DNA of 6,243 nt from Lachnospiraceae bacterium (GCA_017435025.1 JAFSFU010000004.1:1-6243), one strand, 5' to 3'; shown: positions 1 to 6,243, counted from the first letter of the stretch. Program-made: numbers and translations. Notes: generated by a model from the letters alone, not told the origin.

Positions 1-1019
1 GGTTATTTTTGAGCTCCGGGGTTTCAAAGAGTGCGGACTATACGATGGAGCGGATTTACGAAACGTTATGGAAATTGCGCAATCAATATCGTTTTCGAGG
101 ATATATCCATGCAAAGGCGGTTCCCGGTGCATCAACGGAACTGATTGAGCGTGTTGGATTTTTAGCGGATCGAATGAGCATTAATTTGGAATTGCCCACG
201 CAGGAGAGTTTATCGAAATTGTGCCCCGGTAAGAATCGGGAAAAGATTCTTCAGCCAATGCGTCAGATTCAGAATGGAATCAGAGAAAATCGTTATGAGT
301 TAATGGAATATAAACGTACACCTCAATTTGTGCCTGCGGGACAGAGTACGCAGATGATCGTAGGATGTACACCCGAAAATGATTTTCAGATGATGTCTGT
401 GGCAGAAGCACTGTATGATAAGTTTCAGATGAAGCGTGTTTTTTATTCTGCATTTGTCCCGGTTGTATCCGATAACCTTCTTCCAACTGTAGATACACGA
501 CCACCTCTTTTGAGGGAGCACCGCTTGTATCAGGCCGACTGGCTTTTGCGCTTCTATGGTTTTCGCGCAGATGAACTGCTCACGAAAGACCGGCCGAACT
601 TTAATATGCTGATCGATCCGAAATGCGATTGGGCTGTCCGACACCTGGAACAATTCCCTGTTGAGGTGATGACTGCAGACCGAATGATCCTGCTTCGTGT
701 TCCGGGAATCGGGGTTCGTTCTGCCAACCGCATTGTTGCAGCAAGACGTACGGGAAGATTGTCGTTTGAGGATTTGAAACGTTTTGGAGTAGTCTTAAAG
801 CGGGCGATGTACTTTTTGACTTGCAACGGCAGAATGATGAATCCGGTACGGATGGAGGAAAACTTTATCACTTCCCAACTGATCGGGGAAGCCCAAAAGA
901 AAACATGGGAGATTGAAAATCAGAGTAGTTACAGGCAATTATCATTATTTGAAGACTTGAGACCGGATGCAATGCCGAAGCCGGATGATGGGATAAAGGC
1001 ACTGTTTGGAGAATTGTAG
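1..1019 (+). CDS. Putative DNA modification/repair radical SAM protein, 5'-truncated
   Basis: This is the C-terminal ~338 residues of a radical SAM protein; the frame is open at the window edge, with the first full codon at base 3. I recognise it as the 'putative DNA modification/repair radical SAM' family (TIGR03916-like). Matching segments are FLSSGV and GYIHAKAVPGAS, both barrel strands, then SINLELPT and PPLLREHRLYQADWLLRFYGF. A helix-hairpin-helix centred on VPGIG (bases 699-713) continues into GVVLKRAMYFLTCNG and should contact DNA backbone. The Cys motif that binds the 4Fe-4S cluster lies upstream of the window, so catalytic competence cannot be judged. The TTG at base 9 sits inside the conserved strand and is not a credible start. 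Near the C-terminus is QLSLF (bases 936-950), a match to the beta-clamp-binding consensus. The next gene follows after 8 bases and is the family's usual partner, so the two are probably co-transcribed. The reaction and substrate are unknown; family assignment is confident, function is not. Confidence 0.9.
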   Translation, partial: LFLSSGVSKSADYTMERIYETLWKLRNQYRFRGYIHAKAVPGASTELIERVGFLADRMSINLELPTQESLSKLCPGKNREKILQPMRQIQNGIRENRYELMEYKRTPQFVPAGQSTQMIVGCTPENDFQMMSVAEALYDKFQMKRVFYSAFVPVVSDNLLPTVDTRPPLLREHRLYQADWLLRFYGFRADELLTKDRPNFNMLIDPKCDWAVRHLEQFPVEVMTADRMILLRVPGIGVRSANRIVAARRTGRLSFEDLKRFGVVLKRAMYFLTCNGRMMNPVRMEENFITSQLIGEAQKKTWEIENQSSYRQLSLFEDLRPDAMPKPDDGIKALFGEL

Positions 1020-1027
1020 TTGAATGT

Positions 1028-1810
1028 ATGACGGTATTTTTATGTGAAAATGGAATGGAAGGAATCCTGTGCGGTATTTTTGCTGCGTATGAAAGCAGGT
1101 TGGATCTGACGGATTGCCGTCTGGATCTGAAACAGGAATACGAGTTGCAGTTATTTGCAGAATATCGGGAGATCCCTGTTGATTTGGAAAAGGCACAGAG
1201 AGTGGAGAAAAAGATTCGTTCATTTATGTCTGAGGAGGCTTATTTCCGACTTTATCGAGTATCTTTGCATAAAGATTCGGAACGAGCCAATTGGATCTTC
1301 AAGTTTGTGCAGCTGGGACTTTGTTATGGGAAAAGGGTGTTGAAGATGCTTCAGGAAGAGGCCGTGTATCAGATCTTTCGTATGGATCGTTACGTTGGAA
1401 ATGAGGCCCATTTATTGCGGGAGTTTGCACGGTTTGAACGTCTGGCAAATGGTGTTTATTACGGAATCGTAGGACCGGAAAACCAGGTGCTGGAACTGGT
1501 TGCGGTACATTTTGCAGATCGTTTTCCGGATATGGATTGGATTTTGTATGATGAAAACCACCGTATGGCGGCGCTTCACGTCTCTTCGGGGCAAATGATC
1601 ATGAAGCGCGGTGTTACGGATGAGGAACGGAAGTGGATCGAGAATCAGAGAGGGGAGGATATGTTCACAGATATGTGGAAAGTTTTCTTTCATACAATAG
1701 CAATCGAAGAGCGCAGGAATCCGAAATGCCAGCGAAATATGCTTCCTCCGCGTTACCGAAAATATATGACAGAATTTTGTGATTCGGGTGTCGGGAATCC
1801 GCATTTGTGA
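1028..1810 (+). CDS. TIGR03915-type putative DNA repair/metabolism protein (DUF4130)
   Basis: This encodes a 260-residue soluble protein of the family annotated as a probable DNA metabolism protein, linked genomically to the radical SAM protein just upstream. The N-terminus MTVFLCENGMEGILCGIF is typical of the family. The DUF4130 region covers about residues 80-250 and includes REFARFERLANGVYYG (131-146), a VAVHFADRFPDMDWILYD segment (158-175) and the C-terminal signature FFHTIAIEERRNPKCQRNML (220-239), followed by PPRYRKYMTEF. In some bacteria the equivalent domain is fused to a uracil-DNA-glycosylase-like domain; here it stands alone and ends shortly after the DUF4130 signature. The ATG at 1028 fits the family N-terminus. 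Its ribosome-binding site is modest: GGAGAA at 1008-1013, inside the end of the previous gene and a little far away, which suggests translational coupling. No terminator separates the pair. The molecular activity is not known to me. Confidence 0.9.
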   Translation: MTVFLCENGMEGILCGIFAAYESRLDLTDCRLDLKQEYELQLFAEYREIPVDLEKAQRVEKKIRSFMSEEAYFRLYRVSLHKDSERANWIFKFVQLGLCYGKRVLKMLQEEAVYQIFRMDRYVGNEAHLLREFARFERLANGVYYGIVGPENQVLELVAVHFADRFPDMDWILYDENHRMAALHVSSGQMIMKRGVTDEERKWIENQRGEDMFTDMWKVFFHTIAIEERRNPKCQRNMLPPRYRKYMTEFCDSGVGNPHL

Positions 1811-1816
1811 TATAAT
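1808..1816 (+). promoter_or_regulatory. Extended -10 promoter for the hydrolase gene
   Basis: TG-A-TATAAT is a perfect extended -10 element (TGnTATAAT). Its TG and spacer base are the TGA stop codon of the preceding gene. No good -35 hexamer is visible 16-18 bases upstream, as expected for an extended -10 promoter. Transcription should start near 1823, after the ATG at 1820, which supports translation starting at 1865 instead. The match is seen directly; promoter activity is inferred. Confidence 0.6.
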
Positions 1817-1850
1817 AATATGCAAATGAGCTGTTTGCAGATAATGCAAG

Positions 1851-1857
1851 AAGGAGG
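1851..1857 (+). promoter_or_regulatory. Strong ribosome-binding site that sets the hydrolase start
   Basis: AAGGAGG lies 7 bases before the ATG at 1865. The same frame also has an ATG at 1820 that would add 15 residues, but that codon has no Shine-Dalgarno sequence, and its encoded residues cross this site and resemble leader sequence, not protein. The site therefore decides in favour of 1865. Confidence 0.85.
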
Positions 1858-1864
1858 ATTCAGG

Positions 1865-2794
1865 ATGGACAAGCGTGAGTTTTATCTTCCATCGAGTGAT
1901 AAAGGATTTCAACTTCGCTGTATGGAATGGCGTCCGGAAGGAGAAGTGAAAGCGGTTCTTCAGATCGTTCATGGAATGGTGGAGCATATTGGACGATACG
2001 AGGAATTTGCTGTCTGGATGGCAGAACACGGAGTGGCCGTGATCGGTCATGATCATCTGGGACATGGCAAGACGGTGAAAAATAAAGAAGACTATGGATA
2101 TTTCGGCACTTCCGGTGGTTCGGTTAATCTGATTCGCGATATCCGGAGAGTGAATGGATATGCAAAAAAGAAATATCCAAATAAAAAGATAGTGCTGTTA
2201 GGTCATAGTATGGGTTCTTTCCTGGTGAGAAAATACCTTTCTGTGTACGAAGATGGCGCGGATGGCTTTATCTTTATGGGAACAGGTGCGCCGCCGGAAC
2301 CGGTCGTATTTGCCGGATATGTGTTGGCAAGTCTTATGGCGAAGATCAAAGGCGAGCATTATGTGAGTAAACTTTTGTATGAGGCCTCCCTAGGAAATTA
2401 TAACCGGAAGTTTAAGCCGGTGAAGACTCCTTATGACTGGCTGACCAGGGACGAGGAATTATCAAAAGATTTTGGTAAGGATCCGTATTGTCAGTTTATA
2501 TTTACTACGGGTGCTTACCGAGACTTCTTTGGCCTTATTTTAAGTGGTGCAAGAGCAGAGAAGAAGCATCGCGTCAGAGTCGATGCCCCTATTTTACTTG
2601 TATCCGGTGATAAGGATCCGGTTGGTGACAATGCAAAAGGTGTGCGCACGGTGTATGAACGTTATGATGAAGCCGGTGCTTCGGATTTGACATTGGGTTT
2701 ATATGAAGGGGCACGTCACGAAATTTTGCATGAGATAAACCGAGGTGAAGTATTTGGTGATATCTTTGAGTGGATGGAAGAAAATTTCTTTTAA
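1865..2794 (+). CDS. Alpha/beta hydrolase, monoacylglycerol lipase / S33-like (Hydrolase_4)
   Basis: This encodes a 309-residue cytoplasmic alpha/beta hydrolase without signal peptide or membrane segment. Visible elements in order are HGMVEH (36-41, oxyanion-hole loop), GHDHLGHG (61-68, typical of monoacylglycerol-lipase-like enzymes), the nucleophile elbow GHSMG (113-117) with Ser115, a cap region around 140-235, the acid strand ILLVSGDKDPVG (243-254) with Asp251 as the likely acid, and ARHEILHE (283-290) with His285 as the likely base. The triad is therefore complete, and the length is normal for the family. The likely reaction is hydrolysis of a carboxylic ester such as a monoacylglycerol or lysophospholipid; the substrate cannot be read from sequence. 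The database label 'serine aminopeptidase S33' is often attached to such proteins but does not prove peptidase activity. It appears to be a single-gene unit with its own extended -10 promoter upstream and an intrinsic terminator downstream, so it need not be functionally linked to either neighbour. Confidence 0.92.
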   Translation: MDKREFYLPSSDKGFQLRCMEWRPEGEVKAVLQIVHGMVEHIGRYEEFAVWMAEHGVAVIGHDHLGHGKTVKNKEDYGYFGTSGGSVNLIRDIRRVNGYAKKKYPNKKIVLLGHSMGSFLVRKYLSVYEDGADGFIFMGTGAPPEPVVFAGYVLASLMAKIKGEHYVSKLLYEASLGNYNRKFKPVKTPYDWLTRDEELSKDFGKDPYCQFIFTTGAYRDFFGLILSGARAEKKHRVRVDAPILLVSGDKDPVGDNAKGVRTVYERYDEAGASDLTLGLYEGARHEILHEINRGEVFGDIFEWMEENFF

Positions 2795-2803
2795 ATATTT
2801 ATG

Positions 2804-2871
2804 ATCAGCTGAGGAATTCGAACTGTCGGAGCGATTGCTTTCGACAGTTCGGGGCGGTTGATTTTCTTTTT
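2804..2871 (+). terminator. Two-part intrinsic terminator after the hydrolase gene
   Basis: A 10-bp perfect inverted repeat pairs CGAACTGTCG (2819-2828) with CGACAGTTCG (2842-2851), with G-T pairs extending it on both sides. A second outer stem pairs 2804-2811 with 2855-2862 (eight pairs, two of them G-T), separated from the inner stem by an asymmetric internal loop (2812-2816 opposite 2854). The run TTTCTTTTT (2863-2871) follows the outer stem directly, as in a rho-independent terminator. It is oriented for the + strand only, since no matching A-rich run precedes the hairpin. Confidence 0.82.
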
Positions 2872-2886
2872 AAATTGCTGTATAGT
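2858..2886 (+). promoter_or_regulatory. Sigma-A-type promoter for the yifB-dprA-topA operon
   Basis: TTGATT (2858-2863; 4 of 6 to TTGACA) and TATAGT (2881-2886; 5 of 6 to TATAAT) are separated by exactly 17 bases. Transcription would start near 2893, leaving a leader of about 100 bases before the yifB start. The -35 hexamer lies in the descending arm of the upstream terminator, so the two signals share DNA. Activity is inferred from the match and position. Confidence 0.6.
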
Positions 2887-2902
2887 AATGGTATCTGAAA
2901 CA

Positions 2903-2930
2903 TTCTAAAATTCTTTATTTCTAAAATTCT
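2903..2930 (+). repeat. 12-bp direct repeat in the AT-rich operon leader
   Basis: TTCTAAAATTCT occurs at 2903-2914 and again at 2919-2930, a 16-base period. With the following four bases the two units agree at 14 of 16 positions. The copies lie 10-40 bases downstream of the predicted transcription start. They could be a regulator site or simple AT-rich sequence. I found no acceptable match to a named operator. Confidence 0.5.
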
Positions 2931-2980
2931 ATTTTTCTTATGAAATTCCTGAATGTATTTGGATAAGAAATCACATAATG

Positions 2981-2987
2981 AAGGAGG
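2981..2987 (+). promoter_or_regulatory. Ribosome-binding site that sets the yifB TTG start
   Basis: AAGGAGG lies 7 bases before the TTG at 2995. The only in-frame ATG upstream (2953) has no Shine-Dalgarno sequence, and starting there would translate through this site. TTG at 2992 is also possible, but the spacing would be only 4 bases. Confidence 0.82.
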
Positions 2988-2994
2988 TTTTTTG

Positions 2995-4530
2995 TTGATC
3001 GCAAAAATCGATAGTATGAGCCTTTGTGGAATTCAGGGGCAGCGTATTTCTGTTGAGGCGGGCGTAAATGATGGATTGCCTGGATTTATCATGACGGGAT
3101 TTCTATCATCTGAGGTTCGTGAAGCACAGGACCGGGTGAGAACTGCCATTCGCAATCTGGAGTTAAATCTGAATCCTAAGAAGATTACCGTCAATCTGTC
3201 TCCGGCAGATATCCGAAAGGAGGGAACCGGTTTTGACATGGCCATTGCGGTTGCCGTATTGTCAGCATATGGACTGATTCCATTGAATGCAGTGTCTGAG
3301 ACAATGTTTGTAGGTGAATTAGGATTGGATGGTCTTGTAAAAGGAATCCCGGGTATTTTGGCTATGACGGATTGGGCGAAGGAGTGCGGTGTTCGGAGGA
3401 TTTTTATGCCTAAATGCAATCTGCAGGAGGCGAGTGTGATCAAGGGCATTGGTCTGGTGGGAGTCGGCAGTTTGCAGGAACTGTTTTATATGCTTCGTGG
3501 AAGTATACCGATGAAAGAGGTTATAAATGGTGATCTGTGCGGTGTGGAACAAAGATTTGACCATTATGAATTGGATTTTTCGGAAGTGAATGGTCAGATG
3601 GTCCTTCGCAGAGCTGCTGAAGTTGCGGTTTCCGGAGGGCACAATCTTATGATGATCGGTCCGGCCGGCTCGGGAAAGACTATGATCGCAAAACGACTCC
3701 CTACGATCATGCCGCCGATGGATCTGAATGAATGCATTGAGATATCAAAGATATACAGCATCAGTCATCTTCTGTCGGAAGAACAACCTTTAGTTACTTC
3801 GAGACCGTTTCGGGCACCTCATCATACGATTTCGGACAAGGCACTGATCGGAGGCGGAGGAAGGCCGAAACCGGGAGAAATTTCCCTTGCCACAGGTGGG
3901 ATTTTATTTCTCGATGAGTTACCGGAGATGAGTCGGACTGCGATAGAGGCACTGAGACAGCCGCTGGAAGAAAAACAAGTAACGATCTCCAGACTGCATG
4001 GCAACTTGATATATCCGGCCAGATTTCAGTTGGTGGCTGCCTTAAACCCATGTTTGTGCGGGCATTATCCGGACCTGTCCCGATGCACCTGTACGGCAAG
4101 TCAGATCCGAAGATATTTATCCAGAGTGTCAAGGCCTCTGCTGGATCGAATGGATATTTGTGTGGAGGCATCTCCCATGTCATATGAGGAGGTATCCGTC
4201 CAAAATGATAATGAGGATTCAGCGACAATCCGACAGCGAGTTGTTTGTGCGAGGGAGATTCAGGAGAAAAGATTTCATGATTATGGAATCCGGTGCAATC
4301 ATGAGATGACCAGTGCCATGGTGCGAAGATTTTGTTCTATTTCTTTCGAGGAAAGCAGATTTCTTGAATCGGTGTTCTGTGAAATGAAGTTCTCTGCCAG
4401 AATGTATGACAAGATTCTGAAAGTTGCAAGAACAATAGCGGATATGGCTTTTCATCGGGAAATCGAGCATGTTGACTTGTGTGAGGCGATTTCGTATGTG
4501 CGGGTGAGAGAAAAATACTGGAAGAGTTAG
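2995..4530 (+). CDS. yifB: YifB/ComM family Mg-chelatase-like AAA+ ATPase
   Basis: This encodes a 511-residue protein, the usual length for YifB/ComM, starting at a TTG read as Met (MIAKIDSMSLCGIQGQ). The N-terminal ChlI-like domain (about 1-165) includes LPGFIMTGF, VREAQDRVRTAI and ITVNLSPADIRKEG. The AAA+ core has Walker A GPAGSGKT (222-229), PFRAPHHTIS (271-280), Walker B ILFLDE (303-308) and the PLLDRMDI arginine region (381-388). Paired cysteines NPCLCG and CTC (353, 355, 364, 366) may bind zinc. A Mg-chelatase C-terminal domain covers about 405-505. ComM orthologues act as hexameric branch-migration helicases that help integrate donor DNA during natural transformation, so that role is inferred here. 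It is not a true magnesium chelatase, since no chlorophyll genes are near. It is first in the operon, with dprA 9 bases downstream, consistent with a shared role in processing incoming or recombining DNA. Confidence 0.95.
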   Translation: MIAKIDSMSLCGIQGQRISVEAGVNDGLPGFIMTGFLSSEVREAQDRVRTAIRNLELNLNPKKITVNLSPADIRKEGTGFDMAIAVAVLSAYGLIPLNAVSETMFVGELGLDGLVKGIPGILAMTDWAKECGVRRIFMPKCNLQEASVIKGIGLVGVGSLQELFYMLRGSIPMKEVINGDLCGVEQRFDHYELDFSEVNGQMVLRRAAEVAVSGGHNLMMIGPAGSGKTMIAKRLPTIMPPMDLNECIEISKIYSISHLLSEEQPLVTSRPFRAPHHTISDKALIGGGGRPKPGEISLATGGILFLDELPEMSRTAIEALRQPLEEKQVTISRLHGNLIYPARFQLVAALNPCLCGHYPDLSRCTCTASQIRRYLSRVSRPLLDRMDICVEASPMSYEEVSVQNDNEDSATIRQRVVCAREIQEKRFHDYGIRCNHEMTSAMVRRFCSISFEESRFLESVFCEMKFSARMYDKILKVARTIADMAFHREIEHVDLCEAISYVRVREKYWKS

Positions 4531-4539
4531 GGTGAGATA

Positions 4540-5631
4540 ATGACGGAGAAAGAAGCATTATATTTGTTGAGTCATACAGTTGGGATAGGTGCAGTAGCAA
4601 TCCATAAGCTGAAAGATTATTTTCATGATTTTGTATCGATATGGAATGCAGATAGCTCTGCATTGGAAAAGTCCGAAATTCTGAAAGCAAAGCAGATTTC
4701 AAATCTTATTGCATGCAAAAAGCAGGAAGGAAACATACTGGAAGAATATACGGCATTAAATAACAAAGGGATTCGATTTGTTACGTATTTTGATGAAGAA
4801 TACCCGAAGCGGTTAAACGTATACCATGATAAACCGGCAGGACTTTTTTTGAAGGGAAAGCTTCCCAAGGATAATATACCGAGTGTCGCGATCATTGGTG
4901 CCAGAAATTGTACGGAATATGGAAGAAATACGGCAGAGTATCTGGCAGAGCAGCTTGCAGAACAAGGCGTGCAGATCATCAGTGGGATGGCGTTAGGGGT
5001 TGATGGTGCTGCCCATAGGGGAGCGTTGAAAGCAGACGGCAGTACGTTTGCAGTTCTGGGATCAGGAGTAAATGTCTGTTATCCGCGAGAACACTATCGT
5101 TTGTTTGAATGCATACAAAGGAGCGGTGGGGTTTTATCTGAGTTTATGCCGGGAACGATACCGGCAGCTATGAATTTCCCAATGAGAAACCGAATCATCA
5201 GCGGTTTGTCCGATGCTGTCATTATCACAGAAGCTCGAGAAAAAAGTGGTTCTTTGATCACAGCGGATCTGGCTTTAGAACAAGGAAAGGAAGTTTTTGC
5301 TGTTCCGGGCAGGTGGAATGATCCTTTGAGTGTTGGGTGCAATAAGCTTTTACAGATGGGTGCAGCTGTCTGCTTGGGCGTTCATGATATTTTTGAATAT
5401 CTGGGATTGAAATATGAGAAAAAATTAATAGCTGATAAAATTTCGGAAAAGAGACTTGCAAAGAAAGAAATTATGGTGTATAGTTTTTTAGATTCACGGC
5501 CCAAATATCTGGAAGAAATTGTGAAAAATTGCCAAATATCGGTAGCGGAGGCAATGGAGATCCTGATGAATCTCGAGTTGGCCGGATTGGTCCAGACTGC
5601 CGGGAATCAATATTATTGCAGAAAGATGTGA
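4540..5631 (+). CDS. dprA: DNA-processing protein DprA
   Basis: This encodes a 363-residue protein of typical length. DprA binds single-stranded DNA in the cytoplasm and loads RecA on it during natural transformation and recombination. The N-terminal helical region (1-70) leads into a Rossmann-like fold with the family motifs in order: GARNCTEYG (120-128; Thr where the family often has Ser), [16 protein letters not shown] (148-163), [12 protein letters not shown] (174-185), SEF..GTIPA (200-209), [12 protein letters not shown] (213-224), [10 protein letters not shown] (236-245) and VFAVPG (252-257). The DprA winged-helix domain covers about 312-360 and ends close to the C-terminus. The ATG at 4540 follows GGTGAG (4531-4536) and leaves a 9-base gap after yifB; topA begins 8 bases downstream. 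Presence of dprA does not prove that the organism is competent, as many non-transformable bacteria keep it. I see no frameshift or missing motif. Confidence 0.97.
   Translation: MTEKEALYLLSHTVGIGAVAIHKLKDYFHDFVSIWNADSSALEKSEILKAKQISNLIACKKQEGNILEEYTALNNKGIRFVTYFDEEYPKRLNVYHDKPAGLFLKGKLPKDNIPSVAIIGARNCTEYGRNTAEYLAEQLAEQGVQIISGMALGVDGAAHRGALKADGSTFAVLGSGVNVCYPREHYRLFECIQRSGGVLSEFMPGTIPAAMNFPMRNRIISGLSDAVIITEAREKSGSLITADLALEQGKEVFAVPGRWNDPLSVGCNKLLQMGAAVCLGVHDIFEYLGLKYEKKLIADKISEKRLAKKEIMVYSFLDSRPKYLEEIVKNCQISVAEAMEILMNLELAGLVQTAGNQYYCRKM
5456..5484 (+). promoter_or_regulatory. Possible internal promoter for topA within dprA
   Basis: TTGCAA (5456-5461; 4 of 6) and TATAGT (5479-5484; 5 of 6) are separated by 17 bases in the 3' part of dprA, about 155 bases before the topA start. 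It would allow topA, an essential gene in most bacteria, to be expressed apart from yifB-dprA. AT-rich coding DNA gives such matches by chance, so confidence is low. Confidence 0.3.
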
Positions 5632-5633
5632 GG
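5628..5633 (+). promoter_or_regulatory. topA ribosome-binding site overlapping the dprA stop
   Basis: GTGAGG contains the dprA TGA stop (5629-5631) and lies 6 bases before the topA ATG at 5640. Ribosomes ending on dprA would be placed to restart on topA, suggesting translational coupling. The arrangement is seen directly; coupling is inferred. Confidence 0.6.
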
Positions 5634-5639
5634 TTTTAT

Positions 5640-6243
5640 ATGGCGAACAGTCTTGTGATTGTTGAGTCTCCTGCAAAGGTAAAGACAATTAAGAAGTTTT
5701 TAGGCAGCACATATGAAGTGGATGCATCCGGCGGCCACGTTCGCGATCTTCCGAAAAGTACTTTGGGTGTAGATGTTGAGAATGATTATGAACCAAAGTA
5801 TATTACGATTCGCGGAAAAGGGGATGTTCTCGCCAAACTTAGAAAAGAAGTAAAAAAAGCAGATAAGATCTATCTGGCAACCGACCCGGACCGTGAAGGA
5901 GAAGCGATTTCCTGGCATTTGATGAAGGCTCTGAAGCTGGATGATGTGAAAGATAAAAAAGTATACCGTATCAGTTTTAACGAGATTACAAAGAATGCAG
6001 TTAAAGCATCTTTAAAGAATCCGAGAGAACTGGATATGAACCTGGTGGATGCACAGCAGACCAGACGTATTTTGGATCGTATGGTTGGTTACAGCATTAG
6101 TCCGATCTTATGGGAAAAGGTAAAGCGGGGCTTAAGTGCCGGTCGTGTACAGTCCGTTGCGCTCCGTATGATCTGCGACAGAGAAGAAGAAATCGCAGCA
6201 TTTATTCCGGAAGAATACTGGAGTCTGGAGGCACAATTTAAGA
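5640..6243 (+). CDS. topA: DNA topoisomerase I (type IA), N-terminal part, cut by window end
   Basis: The first 201 codons of type IA topoisomerase are present and the frame is open at the window end. The enzyme relaxes negative supercoils by passing one strand through a transient break in the other. The TOPRIM domain begins with [13 protein letters not shown], where Glu9 is a catalytic acid, continues through GGHVRDLP (31-38), and has the metal-binding signature [14 protein letters not shown] (81-94) with Asp82, Asp84 and Glu86. Next come [11 protein letters not shown] (111-121), the [19 protein letters not shown] region (137-155) and [16 protein letters not shown] (162-177), conserved strand-binding segments of the type IA core. 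The active-site tyrosine and the C-terminal zinc domains lie beyond the window, so completeness cannot be judged. It is the third gene of the yifB-dprA-topA operon. Reverse gyrase and topoisomerase III are unlikely from the N-terminus and the gene context. Confidence 0.97.
   Translation, partial: MANSLVIVESPAKVKTIKKFLGSTYEVDASGGHVRDLPKSTLGVDVENDYEPKYITIRGKGDVLAKLRKEVKKADKIYLATDPDREGEAISWHLMKALKLDDVKDKKVYRISFNEITKNAVKASLKNPRELDMNLVDAQQTRRILDRMVGYSISPILWEKVKRGLSAGRVQSVALRMICDREEEIAAFIPEEYWSLEAQFK

Noticed and set aside
1145..1159. ELQLF in the DUF4130 protein (residues 39-43) as a second clamp-binding motif
   Set aside because: The first position is Glu, not Gln, and the segment lies in a conserved, probably folded family strand, not a flexible tail.
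1781..1799. Small inverted repeat GATTC...GAATC at the end of the DUF4130 gene, as a terminator
   Set aside because: The stem is only 5 bp with a 9-base loop, and no T-run follows; it lies within coding sequence.
1820..1864. Upstream ATG extending the hydrolase by 15 residues
   Set aside because: It lacks a ribosome-binding site, lies at or before the predicted transcription start, and its codons cross the strong AAGGAGG that serves the ATG at 1865.
1412..2065. Long open frame on the minus strand (217 codons) across the end of the DUF4130 gene and the start of the hydrolase gene
   Set aside because: It lies antisense to two well-supported genes, shows no recognisable protein family, and is rich in His and Ser in the manner of a shadow frame.
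2903..2930. CodY box in the leader
   Set aside because: The best alignment to AATTTTCWGAAAATT, on the complementary strand, matches only about 9 of 15 positions, which is expected by chance in such AT-rich DNA.
2940..2966. An 8-codon mini-ORF (MKFLNVFG) in the yifB leader, as a possible regulatory upstream ORF
   Set aside because: No Shine-Dalgarno sequence precedes it, there is no run of a regulatory codon, and no alternative hairpins are evident around it.
5407..5441. TTGAAA followed by TAAAAT inside dprA as a promoter
   Set aside because: The spacing is 23 bases, too long for a sigma-A-type promoter, and no extended -10 element is present.

Overview
The window looks like chromosomal core DNA from a low-to-moderate G+C Gram-positive anaerobe, most likely a Clostridia member of the Lachnospiraceae type. 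This is inferred from protein flavour, strong AAGGAGG ribosome-binding sites, a TTG start, and the yifB-dprA-topA gene order. All supported genes lie on the + strand. I saw no rRNA, tRNA, CRISPR array, insertion sequence or phage gene, and the gene content is dense.

Bases 1-1810 hold a closely spaced pair. The first gene is the 5'-truncated C-terminal part of a radical SAM protein of the 'putative DNA modification/repair' family. Eight bases later comes its usual companion, a DUF4130 / TIGR03915-type predicted DNA-metabolism protein. The biochemical role of this pair is not established to my knowledge, so it is the nearest thing here to an undescribed system. The radical SAM protein carries a helix-hairpin-helix DNA-binding motif. 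Near its C-terminus it has a QLSLF pentapeptide identical to the consensus beta-sliding-clamp-binding motif.

Bases 1808-2871 hold a monocistronic-looking unit. An extended -10 promoter is built on the stop codon of the preceding gene. It is followed by an alpha/beta hydrolase of the monoacylglycerol lipase / serine aminopeptidase S33 type and then by a strong two-part intrinsic terminator.

Bases 2858-6243 hold the start of a DNA-processing operon. A sigma-A-type promoter overlaps the terminator, and an AT-rich leader of about 100 bases contains a short direct repeat. Then come yifB/comM (AAA+ ATPase), dprA (RecA loader in transformation) and topA (DNA topoisomerase I, cut by the window end), separated by 8-9 bases. 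A possible secondary promoter for topA lies inside dprA. Overall the window joins two DNA-maintenance units, one predicted repair pair and one recombination/topology operon, around a small lipase-like hydrolase gene.
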